A DNA stretch of 64,000 bases, taken from contig NZ_JBBHKA010000001.1 of NCBI RefSeq assembly GCF_037572775.1, forward strand, positions 3,038,001 through 3,102,000, read 5' to 3'. The stretch comes from Ramlibacter sp. PS4R-6. GTDB taxonomy: Bacteria; Pseudomonadota; Gammaproteobacteria; Burkholderiales; Burkholderiaceae_C. The first letter of the stretch is position 1. Each line of letters begins with the position of its first letter. Below, in pieces: positions 36,434-44,952 of this stretch. The notes under the pieces were generated by a model that saw only the letters and a program-made list of their open reading frames with translations, had not been told where the DNA came from and did not search any database. Made by a program: the position numbers and the translations under genes.

Positions 36434-36533
36434 GGGAATGCGGCAAATTGTAGGCTTCGGCGTCGCCGCAGGGACATTCGCGCGCCGCGCGCGCGCCTAT
36501 CATGCGCCATCGTTTCTTCAAGCGGAGAGAACC

Positions 36534-37508
36534 ATGCATGCCTGGCTGTGCGAGAACCCCACCGGCGTCGACGCGGTGCAATGGAAGGAACTGCCCACGC
36601 CGCAGCCCAAGGCGGGCGAGGTGCTCATCGAGATCAAGGCCGCCAGCCTGAACTTCCCGGACATCCTGATCGTCCAGAACAAGTACCAGTTCAAGCCGAC
36701 GCCGCCCTTCGTGCCCGGTTCCGAATACGCCGGCGTGGTCGCCGCGGTCGGCGAAGGCGTGACGCACCTGAAGCCCGGCCAGCCGGTCGCCTGCCTCACG
36801 GGCACGGGTGGCTTCGCGACGCACGCGATCGCGCCGGCGGCGGTCTGCATGCCGCTGCCGCAGGGATTCCCGTTCGCCGACGCGGCGGCCTTCATCATGA
36901 CCTACGCGACTTCGCACCATGCGCTGCTCGATCGCGGCCAGCTGAAGGCCGGCGAGACCGTGCTGGTGCTCGGCGCGGCGGGCGGCGTAGGCACGGCGGC
37001 GATCCAGATCGCGAAGGTGGCCGGCGCGCGCGTGATCGCGGCGGCATCCACCGACGAGAAGTGCGCGCTGTGCAAGGCCGAAGGCGCCGACGCGACCATC
37101 AACTACAGCCAGGGCAACCTGCGCGACGCGATCAAGGACGCGACGGGCGGCAAGGGCCCCGACGTGGTGTACGACCCCGTCGGCGGCGAATTCGCCGAGC
37201 CCGCTTTCCGCTCCATCGCGTGGCGCGGCCGCTACCTCGTCGTCGGCTTCGCGGCGGGCCCCATCCCCGCGCTGCCGTTCAACCTGCCGCTGCTCAAGGG
37301 CGCATCCATCGTCGGGGTGTTCTGGGGCGACTTCTCGCGGCGCGAGCCGAAAGCCAACCAGGCCATGCTGATGCAGCTGGCGGGCTGGTATGCCGAAGGC
37401 AAGATCAAGCCCGTCATCGACCGGCAGATGCCGATGGCGGACCTCAAGGCCGCGTACGAGCACATGGGCTCGCGCGCGGTGAAGGGCAAGCTGGTGCTCG
37501 TGAACTGA
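36534..37508 (+). CDS. NADPH:quinone oxidoreductase-like, zinc-independent MDR protein
   Basis: 324 residues. GroES-like fold with SLNFPDILIVQNKYQFKPTPPFVPGSEYAG, read in parts, and Rossmann motif VLGAAGGVGTAAIQIAK. The structural and catalytic zinc cysteines of alcohol dehydrogenases are missing, as in Qor and crotonyl-type reductases. The substrate is likely a quinone or enone. GCGGAGAG precedes the ATG. It runs toward tRNA-His and is divergent from surE. Confidence 0.88.
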   Translation: MHAWLCENPTGVDAVQWKELPTPQPKAGEVLIEIKAASLNFPDILIVQNKYQFKPTPPFVPGSEYAGVVAAVGEGVTHLKPGQPVACLTGTGGFATHAIAPAAVCMPLPQGFPFADAAAFIMTYATSHHALLDRGQLKAGETVLVLGAAGGVGTAAIQIAKVAGARVIAAASTDEKCALCKAEGADATINYSQGNLRDAIKDATGGKGPDVVYDPVGGEFAEPAFRSIAWRGRYLVVGFAAGPIPALPFNLPLLKGASIVGVFWGDFSRREPKANQAMLMQLAGWYAEGKIKPVIDRQMPMADLKAAYEHMGSRAVKGKLVLVN

Positions 37509-37527
37509 TCGCAGCGCCTGCCCCCGG

Positions 37528-37533
37528 TATAAT
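37528..37533 (+). promoter_or_regulatory. -10 element of tRNA-His
   Basis: Perfect TATAAT 12 bases before the tRNA. The -35 would lie in the last codons of the preceding gene and is weak. It shows that the tRNA has its own start of transcription. Confidence 0.6.
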
Positions 37534-37545
37534 CGTGGGCTCTAC

Positions 37546-37622
37546 GGTGGCTGTAGCTCAGTTGGTAGAGTCCAGGATTGTGATTCCTGTCGTCGTGGGT
37601 TCGAGTCCCATCAGCCACCCCA
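37546..37622 (+). tRNA. tRNA-His (anticodon GTG)
   Basis: Cloverleaf: acceptor GTGGCTG / CAGCCAC, D stem with one G-U pair, anticodon stem-loop with GTG at 37580-37582, and T arm CGTGGG-TTCGAGT-CCCA. The extra 5' G (position -1, base 37546) that pairs with C73 is the identity mark of tRNA-His. CCA is encoded at 37620-37622. No integrase or att duplication is seen next to it. Confidence 0.96.
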
Positions 37623-37759
37623 CTCCCTCCCTTGCTTCCCGTGAACTTGTTCTCGCCCGCGCGGCCGCCGGGACGAGAGGTGCTCGATCGATGACGAGCG
37701 GGTGACGCACGCCGGCGCAAGGTGCGCACACTGCGCGGCACAAGGAGCGAGGAGTCACG

Positions 37760-38950
37760 ATGCGAATCTTTCCCTTCATGGCGGCGGCGGTCGCAGCTGT
37801 GCTCGTTGGCGCGTGCGGCGGCGGTGGCGGCAACAGCGGCCTCGCGAGCAGCAACAGCGCGGGCGGGATCTTCTCTTCGGGCCTTGCAGCCTGCCCCGCG
37901 GGCAACGCCGTCTTCACCACCGCGCCGGTGGCGCTGGAAAACGTGCAAGGCTGGGTGCCGCTTGGCCAGTTCAACCCCCCGGGCCACACCTTTCCCACCG
38001 ATCACCAGTACCTGTACACGACACTCTTCGGCAATCCCGCGTCGGCGCAGCAGACCGTGCCCGTCGTCGCCCCGGCCGACATCCGGATCACCGCTGTGTG
38101 GCGCATGACGACGAACAACACCAGCGACTACACGGTGTTCTTCCAGCCTTGCGCGGACCTGGGCGCCCGCTTCGGCCACATCGTCACGCTCACACCCGAG
38201 ATCGTGGCGGCTGCCGGCCCGATCGACCGCGGCTGCCAGACCTACCAGGCTTCGCCCGGAAGCTCGACCACGCTTTGCCAGTCGGCCAGCTTCCGGCTCG
38301 ACGTGCCCGCAGGCCGCACGATCGGCACGCTCGGCGGCGGCGGCTCGACGGTGCTCGACTGGTGGCTGCAGGACCGCCGCATCGCGCCCCTGCATTTCGC
38401 GAATCCCGCCCGATTCTCCGCGGGCGGCGACGTCGGGGGGTTCGACACGTTCCATACCGTGGCAGCCAGCGACTACTTCGTCGCGGCGGCATCCCCGCAA
38501 GTGGCCGCGAAGGTGGGGCGCTACGACGGCAGCGTGCATCGCACGGCGGCGCCCCTGGGCGGGACGATCGCCGTCGATGTGGACGGGACCGCGCGCGGAC
38601 ACTGGTTCCATCCGACGCAGCCGTACCCGCCGGAATCGTTCCACGCCGCGCTGGCGCCGGACCCGATCGAACCGGACAAGCGGCAGGTGTTCTCGCTGGG
38701 CGCTGGCCTGGCGGGCGCGCCGTTCTTCGCGACCTTCACCCCACAGGCCGGCGGGCTCGTCAACCGCGCCTTCGAATCGGTGACGGCGGACGGCAACGTC
38801 CATTGCTACGAGACCAGCCGGCCCGCGGTCGTGCTGGTGCAGCTGCTCGATGCGGCAACCCTGAAGCTGGAAGTGAAGTCGCAGGCCTCCGCTTGCGCGG
38901 CGGTACAACCGTGGTCGTTCGGCGCGGGCGCCGTGACCTACAAGCGCTGA
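37760..38950 (+). CDS. secreted lipoprotein of unknown function
   Basis: 396 residues. Signal peptide with lipobox LVGAC (about C19), then a Gly/Asn/Ser-rich spacer. The middle part holds PPGHTFPTDHQYLY and, about 65 residues later, FGHIVTLTPE, spaced histidines that could bind a metal. The layout recalls M23-like beta folds, but the HxH signature of active M23 peptidases is not seen. Seven or so cysteines may form disulfides. AAGGAGCGAGGAG precedes ATG 37760. Single gene, no named family recognised. Confidence 0.7.
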   Translation: MRIFPFMAAAVAAVLVGACGGGGGNSGLASSNSAGGIFSSGLAACPAGNAVFTTAPVALENVQGWVPLGQFNPPGHTFPTDHQYLYTTLFGNPASAQQTVPVVAPADIRITAVWRMTTNNTSDYTVFFQPCADLGARFGHIVTLTPEIVAAAGPIDRGCQTYQASPGSSTTLCQSASFRLDVPAGRTIGTLGGGGSTVLDWWLQDRRIAPLHFANPARFSAGGDVGGFDTFHTVAASDYFVAAASPQVAAKVGRYDGSVHRTAAPLGGTIAVDVDGTARGHWFHPTQPYPPESFHAALAPDPIEPDKRQVFSLGAGLAGAPFFATFTPQAGGLVNRAFESVTADGNVHCYETSRPAVVLVQLLDAATLKLEVKSQASACAAVQPWSFGAGAVTYKR

Positions 38951-38953
38951 GCG

Positions 38954-40885
38954 TCAGCGAGCGGACGCAGCGGGATCGTCGGCCGGCTTGGCCACCAGCA
39001 TCTGCACCTTGAACCGCGCCTTCAGCAGGTTGTAGTACGCAAGGCCCTCGGAAGAGGCCCACCAGCGCTGGTACTGGTCTTTTTCCTGCTTGGCCATTTC
39101 CGGCGCGGGCGCTTCGCGCGGCACCACCTTGTTCACCTTGACCACCGCGTAGCCGGATTCGCCCAGGTCCACGCCGGTGAACGCCGGCAGCGCCGAGGGA
39201 TCGGTGCGCAGCGCGGCGTCGATCACCTGCTGCGGCTGCTGCAGCTGCTGCGGCGTCTTGTCGCGCGACACCAGGAGGGGCGCACCCACCTGCGCTTCGG
39301 CCGGCTTGGCCTTCCACGCCGCGAGCTTCTCCATGCCGTCCTTCTTCGCGAGCTCCGCCGCCTTCGCGGCGACGACGCGCTCGCGCACGCGGTCCTTCAC
39401 CTCGGCCAGCGGCCGCGCCTGCGCCGCCGCGTATTGCGCGATGCGGCCGGAGGCGAGCGTGCTCGGCGCGACTTCGACGGCTTCGGTGTTGCGCTTCTTC
39501 TCCAGGCTGTCGGGCGCGAACAGCGCCGCGAGGAATTTCGGGTTGGCGAGCACGCCGGTGGCCCCCTTGGCCGGGGTGCGCTGCACGTCCTGCGCCGTCT
39601 GCACCTGGAGCTTGAGCTTGTCGGCCGCGGGCTTGAGGCTGTCCGCCTGCTCGTACACCGAATTGCTGAAGGTGTCCGCCACTTCGGCGAACTTGCGCTG
39701 CGCCTGCTGCTGCTTGATCTGCGCCTCGAGCTCGGGCCGCACGTCCTCGTAGGATTTCTGCCTGGCCTCGCGCACGTCGTTCAACCGGATGACGTGGAAA
39801 CCGAACTCGCTTTCCACCACGTCGGCGGCGATCTCGCCCTTCTTCAGCGCGAACATCGCGTCTTCCACGGGCTTCACGAAAGCGCCGCGCGTCTGCCAGT
39901 CGAGGTCGCCGCCGTTGGCCGCCGAGCCCTTGTCGTCGGAGTTCTTCTTCGCCACTTCGGCGAAGCTGTCCGGGCTCTTGCGCACCTGCGCCAGCAGCTC
40001 CTGCGCCTTGGCCTTCGCCTTCTGCTTGTCCGCCGGCGGCGCGTTGGGCGCCGAGGCGACGAGGATGTGGCTGGCGCGGCGCTGCTCGGGCTGGCCGTAC
40101 TTCGTGATGTTCTGCTCGTAGTAGGTCTTGAGGTCGGCCTCGTTAACCGTGATGCCCTTCTTCACCGACTCGATGTCCAGCACCAGGTACTCCACCGTCG
40201 CGCGCTCGGGCGCCTGGAATTCGCCGGGATGGGCCTTGTAATAGGCCTCGATCTCGGCGTCGGTCGGGGTGACGCGCGCCGCATAGGCGGGGGCGTCGAA
40301 GCGCGCCACCTGCACCTCGCGGCGCTCGAAGAACGCGCCGAGCGTCGGCGCGGCTTGCGCATTGGTCGTGAGGCTGGTGGAGATGACGCCCAGCATCACC
40401 TGGCGCGCCGTCAGGTCGGCGCGCACGCTCTCTTCGTACATCTCGGGGCTCATGCCGCGCGCACCCACCACCTGGCGGTACTTCGCCATGTCGATCTTGC
40501 CGTCCGGGCCCTTCAGCGGCTCCAGCACCTGCTGCAGCTCGCGCGCGACCGCCGAATCGCTGGCGCTCAGGTGCGCCTTCGCGGCGGCGGCGGCGATCAC
40601 GCGGTCGCGCACCAGGCGCTCGAGCGTGGCGTACTTCAACTGGGGCGAATCGAGCAGCTTGGCGTCCACGCCGGGCATCTGGGTGCGGATGCGTTCGGCT
40701 TCCTGCTTGTGGGCGTTGTCCCACTCGCCCTGCAGGATCTCGTGGCCGTCGACCTTGGCGACCGCGTCGCCCTTCTCGCGCATGCGGTCGTAGCCCTGGA
40801 TGCCCACCAGCACGAAGGACGGGACTATCAGCAGGAACAGCAGCACCTGCATGACCTTGTTGTGCGTGCGGACGAATTCGAACAT
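38954..40885 (-). CDS. ppiD: PpiD-type periplasmic folding chaperone / peptidyl-prolyl isomerase
   Basis: 643 residues. One membrane anchor (about 12-30), a SurA/PpiD-like N-terminal chaperone region, a parvulin domain (about 260-365, RRASHILVASAPNAP, GSAANGGDLDWQ, ESEFGFHVIRLNDV) and a long C-terminal chaperone part. It helps outer-membrane and secreted proteins as they leave the Sec translocon. hupB lies upstream, with a tRNA between, echoing the hupB-ppiD order of E. coli. Confidence 0.92.
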   Translation of the reverse strand: MFEFVRTHNKVMQVLLFLLIVPSFVLVGIQGYDRMREKGDAVAKVDGHEILQGEWDNAHKQEAERIRTQMPGVDAKLLDSPQLKYATLERLVRDRVIAAAAAKAHLSASDSAVARELQQVLEPLKGPDGKIDMAKYRQVVGARGMSPEMYEESVRADLTARQVMLGVISTSLTTNAQAAPTLGAFFERREVQVARFDAPAYAARVTPTDAEIEAYYKAHPGEFQAPERATVEYLVLDIESVKKGITVNEADLKTYYEQNITKYGQPEQRRASHILVASAPNAPPADKQKAKAKAQELLAQVRKSPDSFAEVAKKNSDDKGSAANGGDLDWQTRGAFVKPVEDAMFALKKGEIAADVVESEFGFHVIRLNDVREARQKSYEDVRPELEAQIKQQQAQRKFAEVADTFSNSVYEQADSLKPAADKLKLQVQTAQDVQRTPAKGATGVLANPKFLAALFAPDSLEKKRNTEAVEVAPSTLASGRIAQYAAAQARPLAEVKDRVRERVVAAKAAELAKKDGMEKLAAWKAKPAEAQVGAPLLVSRDKTPQQLQQPQQVIDAALRTDPSALPAFTGVDLGESGYAVVKVNKVVPREAPAPEMAKQEKDQYQRWWASSEGLAYYNLLKARFKVQMLVAKPADDPAASAR

Positions 40886-40911
40886 GGCTCTTTACGGTTC
40901 TCGGACAAAAC

Positions 40912-40937
40912 AAAAGGCGAACTGCCGTTCGCCTTTT
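40912..40937. terminator. Rho-independent terminator of the hupB/tRNA-Val unit
   Basis: Perfect 11-bp stem AAAAGGCGAAC / GTTCGCCTTTT with loop TGCC. On the minus strand it lies 9 bases after the tRNA-Val CCA end and is followed by TTTTG-T-rich sequence. Confidence 0.85.
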
Positions 40938-40946
40938 CTGCGCGTT

Positions 40947-41023
40947 TGGTGGGTGCTGACGGGATCGAACCGCCGACCTACGCCTTGTAAGGGCGCCGCT
41001 CTACCAGCTGAGCTAAGCACCCC
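40947..41023 (-). tRNA. tRNA-Val (anticodon TAC)
   Basis: Cloverleaf on the minus strand: acceptor GGGTGCT / AGCACCC, D arm TAGCTCAGCTGGTAGAGC, anticodon loop CTTACAA with TAC at 40987-40989, T arm GGTTCGATCC. CCA is encoded at 40947-40949. It lies 15 bases after hupB and probably shares its transcript. Confidence 0.96.
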
Positions 41024-41038
41024 GCATGCGTGCCGCCT

Positions 41039-41311
41039 TCAGTTCAGCGCGTCCTTGAGCGCCTTGCCGGGACGGAACTTGGGCACCTTGGCGGCCTTGA
41101 TTTTAATCGCGTCGCCGGTGCGGGGATTGCGGCCGCTGCGCGCGGCCCGTTTGCCCACGGCGAAGGTGCCGAAACCCACCAGCGACACCGACCCGCCCTT
41201 CTTCAGCGTGGTCTTCACGGCCCCGATCATCGATTCCAGCGCGCGCGTGGCGGCGGCCTTGGAGATGTCGGCGTGCTTGGCGATGTGCTCGATGAGTTCG
41301 GTCTTGTTCAC
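41039..41311 (-). CDS. hupB: DNA-binding protein HU-beta
   Basis: 90 residues, [21 protein letters not shown], read in parts, and the DNA-contact arm [22 protein letters not shown], also read in parts. It is a nucleoid protein that bends DNA as a dimer. It is followed on the same strand by tRNA-Val and ppiD. About 190 bases of upstream sequence contain no other gene and should hold its promoter. Confidence 0.96.
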   Translation of the reverse strand: MNKTELIEHIAKHADISKAAATRALESMIGAVKTTLKKGGSVSLVGFGTFAVGKRAARSGRNPRTGDAIKIKAAKVPKFRPGKALKDALN

Positions 41312-41501
41312 GGGGCCCCTCGTGTAGAGATGATTGGACGGATGTCTCTCGTCGGTTCTGTGTCTGGCGCGGCTCGCGAGCCGGAAGGTGCATTAGAGCC
41401 ACGCCCCCACAGCGTGTCAATAACGGACCGGCCTCTCGCGGCGCAAGGGGCGGATTCTAGTCGCCCCGGTGAACCGCGCATTTCGCAGCGCGCAATTTCG
41501 C

Positions 41502-42587
41502 CTAGAGCGCTTCCGCAATTGCGCGGCCCAGGTCGGATGTGCTTGCGTTGCCGCCGATGTCGGGCGTTTTCGGTGCGCCGCTGGCGGGATCGAGCACTTT
41601 CTCGATCGTTTGCAGGATGGCGTCGTGCGCCTGCTTGTGGCCGAGGAACTCCAGCATCATGGCGCCGCACCAGATCTGCCCGATCGGGTTGGCGACTTTC
41701 CTGCCGTAGATGTCCGGCGCCGAACCGTGCACCGGTTCGAACAGCGACGGGAACTTGCGGTCGGGGTTCAGGTTGGCGCTGGGCGCGATGCCGATCGTGC
41801 CCGTGCACGCAGGCCCGAGGTCCGAGAGGATGTCGCCAAAGAGGTTGCTCGCCACGACCACGTCGAAGAAATCGGGGCGTTGCACGAAGTGGGCCGTCAG
41901 GATGTCGATGTGGAACTTGTCGACCTTGACGCCCGCGTACTTCTTGGCCATCTCTTCCACGCGCTCGTCCCAGTAAGGCATGGTGATCGCGATGCCGTTG
42001 GACTTGGTGGCGCTGGTCAGGTGCTTCTTCGGGCGCGACTGGGCCAGGTCGAATGCGAACTTCAGCACACGGTCGACACCCACGCGCGACATCACGGTCT
42101 CCTGCATGACGATCTCGCGTTCCGTGCCCGGGTACATCCGGCCGCCGATGGACGAGTACTCGCCCTCGGTGTTCTCGCGCACGATGTACATGTCGATCTC
42201 GCCCGGCTCGCGCTTGCTGCCGTCCTTGCGCACCACCGGGCAGGTGATGCCGGGCATCAGGCGCGCGGGGCGCAGGTTGACGTACTGGTCGAACTCGCGG
42301 CGGAAGAGGATGAGGGATCCCCACAGGGACACGTGGTCGGGCACCTTCTCGGGCCAGCCCACCGCGCCGAAGAAGATCGCGTCGTGGCCGCCGATGCGGT
42401 CCTTCCAGTCGCCGGGCAGGTACTTGCCGTGCTTCTCGCAGTACTCCCAGCAGCCGAAGTCGAAGTGGTCGAACTGCAGGTCGATGCCGAACTTGCCCGC
42501 GGCCGCCTCGACGACGCGCACGCCCTCGGGCATCACTTCCTTGCCGATGCCGTCGCCGGCGATGACGGCGATGCGCTTCTTGCTCAT
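41502..42587 (-). CDS. tartrate/D-malate dehydrogenase, isocitrate/isopropylmalate dehydrogenase family
   Basis: 361 residues. IAVIAGDGIGKEV, NLRPARLMPGI (substrate arginines), YIVRENTEGEYSSIGG and the metal aspartates in DILSDLGPACTGTIG place it in the beta-decarboxylating dehydrogenases. SSIGG and the overall sequence favour tartrate dehydrogenase/D-malate dehydrogenase over LeuB. It oxidises the hydroxyacid with NAD and may decarboxylate it. ATGA overlap with the hydrolase gene upstream. Confidence 0.87.
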   Translation of the reverse strand: MSKKRIAVIAGDGIGKEVMPEGVRVVEAAAGKFGIDLQFDHFDFGCWEYCEKHGKYLPGDWKDRIGGHDAIFFGAVGWPEKVPDHVSLWGSLILFRREFDQYVNLRPARLMPGITCPVVRKDGSKREPGEIDMYIVRENTEGEYSSIGGRMYPGTEREIVMQETVMSRVGVDRVLKFAFDLAQSRPKKHLTSATKSNGIAITMPYWDERVEEMAKKYAGVKVDKFHIDILTAHFVQRPDFFDVVVASNLFGDILSDLGPACTGTIGIAPSANLNPDRKFPSLFEPVHGSAPDIYGRKVANPIGQIWCGAMMLEFLGHKQAHDAILQTIEKVLDPASGAPKTPDIGGNASTSDLGRAIAEAL

Positions 42588-43471
42588 GTGTGTTTCTCCT
42601 TCAGGAACGGGATGGCCTCGGCCAGCAGCGCATGCGGTGCTTCCTCGGCGATGTAGTGCCCGCAAGGCAGGGCCTTGCCGGTGGCTTGCAAGGCGCGCTC
42701 GCGCCACAGCGCGAGCACGTCGAAACACTGGCCGACCACGCCATGCTCGCCCCACAGCGCCAGCAGGGGCTGCGCGAGCCTGCGGCCGGCGGCGACGTCG
42801 GCGCGGTCGTGCTCCAGGTCGATGCCGGCGCTGGCGCGGTAGTCGGCGCAGATGGCCGGCGCGCTACCGTCGATGGCGATGCAGCGCTCGTACTCCGCCA
42901 GGGCCTCGGGGGCGAAGGCGCCCAGCCCGGCATGCCGCTTGCCCATGACGCTGCGCACGTAGCGCGCCGGGTCCGACTCGATCAGCGCCTCGGGCAGCGG
43001 CGGCGGCTGCACCAGGAAGAACCAGTGCCAGTACGCCGTGGCAAAGGCGCGAGACGTTTGTTCGTACATCGCGAGCGTCGGTGCGATGTCCAGCAGCACC
43101 AGGCGCTCCACGCGCTGCGGATGGTTGGCGGCCAGGCGGTGGGCGACGCGCGCACCGCGGTCGTGCGCCAGCACCTTGAACCGCTCGTAGCCGCGCGATC
43201 GCATCACCTCGACGGCATCGAGCGCCATTTCGCGCTTGCTGTAGTTCACGGAGCCTTCGCCCGCGGGCGGCCGCGACGAGTCGCCGTAGCCGCGCAGGTC
43301 CATTGCCACGACGGTGAAGTGTTCCGCGAGTTGCGGCGCGACGCGGTGCCACATCGCGTGCGTCTGCGGGTGGCCGTGCAGGAGCAGCAGCGGTTCGCCC
43401 GTGCCGCCCGCGCGCGCGTTCAGGCGGACATCGCCACGCCTGGCTTCGAAGCGCTCGAACTGCTGCAGCAT
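42584..43471 (-). CDS. alpha/beta hydrolase, haloacetate dehalogenase-like
   Basis: 295 residues. LLLLHGHPQTHAMWHRVAP leads to the nucleophile D in AHDRGARVAHRLA, with the two arginines that bind the carboxylate. LLDIAPT, TAYWHWFFLVQPPPLPE (the His-Trp halide pocket) and the catalytic histidine in GHYIAEEAP match fluoroacetate dehalogenase. The family also includes epoxide hydrolases, so the real substrate is open. Stop and next start overlap (ATGA), joining it to the dehydrogenase for organic acids downstream. Confidence 0.8.
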   Translation of the reverse strand: MLQQFERFEARRGDVRLNARAGGTGEPLLLLHGHPQTHAMWHRVAPQLAEHFTVVAMDLRGYGDSSRPPAGEGSVNYSKREMALDAVEVMRSRGYERFKVLAHDRGARVAHRLAANHPQRVERLVLLDIAPTLAMYEQTSRAFATAYWHWFFLVQPPPLPEALIESDPARYVRSVMGKRHAGLGAFAPEALAEYERCIAIDGSAPAICADYRASAGIDLEHDRADVAAGRRLAQPLLALWGEHGVVGQCFDVLALWRERALQATGKALPCGHYIAEEAPHALLAEAIPFLKEKHT

Positions 43472-43488
43472 GAGACCGATTCTGGCAC

Positions 43489-44367
43489 TCAGGCGCGGCT
43501 GCGCACGACGAGGCTCACGCCGACCGCCGTCAAGGCCATGCCGGCGATGGTCAGCACGGTGATCGGCTCGCCGAAGAGCACCCAGGCCATCAGTGCCGTG
43601 CACGGCGGCACCAGGTACAGCAGGCTCGTCACCGCCGTGGCGGCGCCGCGCTGGATCAACAGGTACAGCAGCGAACTGCCGCCAAGCGTCAGCGCAAGGA
43701 CGGACCACGCCATCGAACCGGCGAGCTGGCCGTTGAAACGCATGCTTTCGGACTCGGCCAGCGCCAGCGGCAGCGTCACGACGAACGCGGCCGCGAGCTG
43801 CACGAGGTTGGCCGTGCGCACGTCGCAGGGTGCGACGAAGCGCTTCTGGTAGAGCGTGCCAGCCGTGATGCTCACCAGGGCCACGAACGCCAGCAGCAGG
43901 TTGTCGGGATGGACTTCACCCAGGCCGAGCTTCTGCCACACCACCAGCACCAGGCCCGCCAGGCCGAAGAGCAGGCCCAGCCACTGCCGCGCATGCACCG
44001 CGCCGCCGCGCGAGGACACCCACACGGCCGTCAGCACCGGCTGCAGCCCGACGAGCAGCGCCACCAGCCCCGCGCCCATGCCGTGCTTGACCGCGGCCCA
44101 CACGCCACCCAGGTAGCCCGCATGCATCAGCACGCCGGTGACCGCCAGGTGCCACAGCTGGCGGCCTTCGCGTGGCCACGCGGCCCGCGCGGCCAGCGCC
44201 CACGCGGCGAAGCAGAGGACGGACAGCACGTAGCGCATCGCCAGGAACGTCATCGGCGGCGAATGCGGCATGCCGAAGCGCGCCACGATGAAACCGGTGC
44301 TCCAGATGGCGACGAACACGGCGGGCATGGCCCGCACCAGGAAGTCCTGGCGGGAATCGGCCGCCAT
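43489..44367 (-). CDS. EamA/DMT superfamily permease
   Basis: 292 residues with ten predicted membrane helices in two EamA repeats (AIWSTGFIVARFGMPHSPP at the start, SLLYLVPPCTALMAWVLFGEPIT in the second). Substrate unknown; relatives export amino acids or metabolites. It begins 5 bases after pgsA on the same strand and ends 17 bases before the dehalogenase-like gene, so it is probably an operon member. Confidence 0.85.
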   Translation of the reverse strand: MAADSRQDFLVRAMPAVFVAIWSTGFIVARFGMPHSPPMTFLAMRYVLSVLCFAAWALAARAAWPREGRQLWHLAVTGVLMHAGYLGGVWAAVKHGMGAGLVALLVGLQPVLTAVWVSSRGGAVHARQWLGLLFGLAGLVLVVWQKLGLGEVHPDNLLLAFVALVSITAGTLYQKRFVAPCDVRTANLVQLAAAFVVTLPLALAESESMRFNGQLAGSMAWSVLALTLGGSSLLYLLIQRGAATAVTSLLYLVPPCTALMAWVLFGEPITVLTIAGMALTAVGVSLVVRSRA

Positions 44368-44372
44368 GGCGA

Positions 44373-44942
44373 TCAGTGCTTCACGCGGCTGCGGATCTCC
44401 GGCAGCGCCTTCTGCAGGTAGTACACCATCGACCAGACGGTGAGGATCGCGGAGATCCAGATCAGCCAGTTGCCCCAGACGTGCGTGTCGATGAGGCCGA
44501 AGAGCACGCCGTCGAACAGCAGGAAGGGGATGGCGATCATCTGCACCGTCGTCTTGATCTTGCCCAGCATGTGCACCGCCACGCTCTTGGCCGCGCCGAT
44601 CGTCGCCATCCACTCGCGCAGCGCCGAGATCGCGATCTCGCGGCCGATGATGATCAGGGCCACGAACACGTCGGCGCGCTTCAGGTGCACCAGCACCAGC
44701 AGCGATGCGCACACGAGGAACTTGTCGGCCACGGGGTCGAGGAAGGCGCCGAAGGACGAGGTCTGGTTCAACTTGCGGGCCAGGTAGCCGTCGAGCCAGT
44801 CCGTCAACGCGAAGACCACGAACATCACGGTGGCGATGAGGTTCTGCGTCTCGGGCTTCATCCCCAGGTAGAACACCCCCACCAGCAGCGGGATCGCGAC
44901 GATGCGCGTCCAGGTCAGGAGCGTGGGGACCGTGAAGAACAT
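44373..44942 (-). CDS. pgsA: CDP-diacylglycerol-glycerol-3-phosphate 3-phosphatidyltransferase
   Basis: 189 residues, four to six membrane helices. The CDP-alcohol phosphotransferase motif D-G-x2-A-R-x8-G-x3-D-x3-D is complete in DWLDGYLARKLNQTSSFGAF and the following LDPVADK. It makes phosphatidylglycerol phosphate for acidic phospholipids. It follows uvrC, as in most proteobacteria. GATAAT lies 6 bases before the ATG, overlapping the uvrC stop, so a leaderless start of its own is possible. Confidence 0.94.
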   Translation of the reverse strand: MFFTVPTLLTWTRIVAIPLLVGVFYLGMKPETQNLIATVMFVVFALTDWLDGYLARKLNQTSSFGAFLDPVADKFLVCASLLVLVHLKRADVFVALIIIGREIAISALREWMATIGAAKSVAVHMLGKIKTTVQMIAIPFLLFDGVLFGLIDTHVWGNWLIWISAILTVWSMVYYLQKALPEIRSRVKH

Positions 44943-44952
44943 CGGGCCATTA

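Noticed and set aside
37546..41023. The two tRNA genes as integration sites of a genomic island
   Set aside because: No integrase, no duplicated tRNA ends and no base-composition break were seen around either tRNA; genes between them are normal housekeeping or lipoprotein genes.
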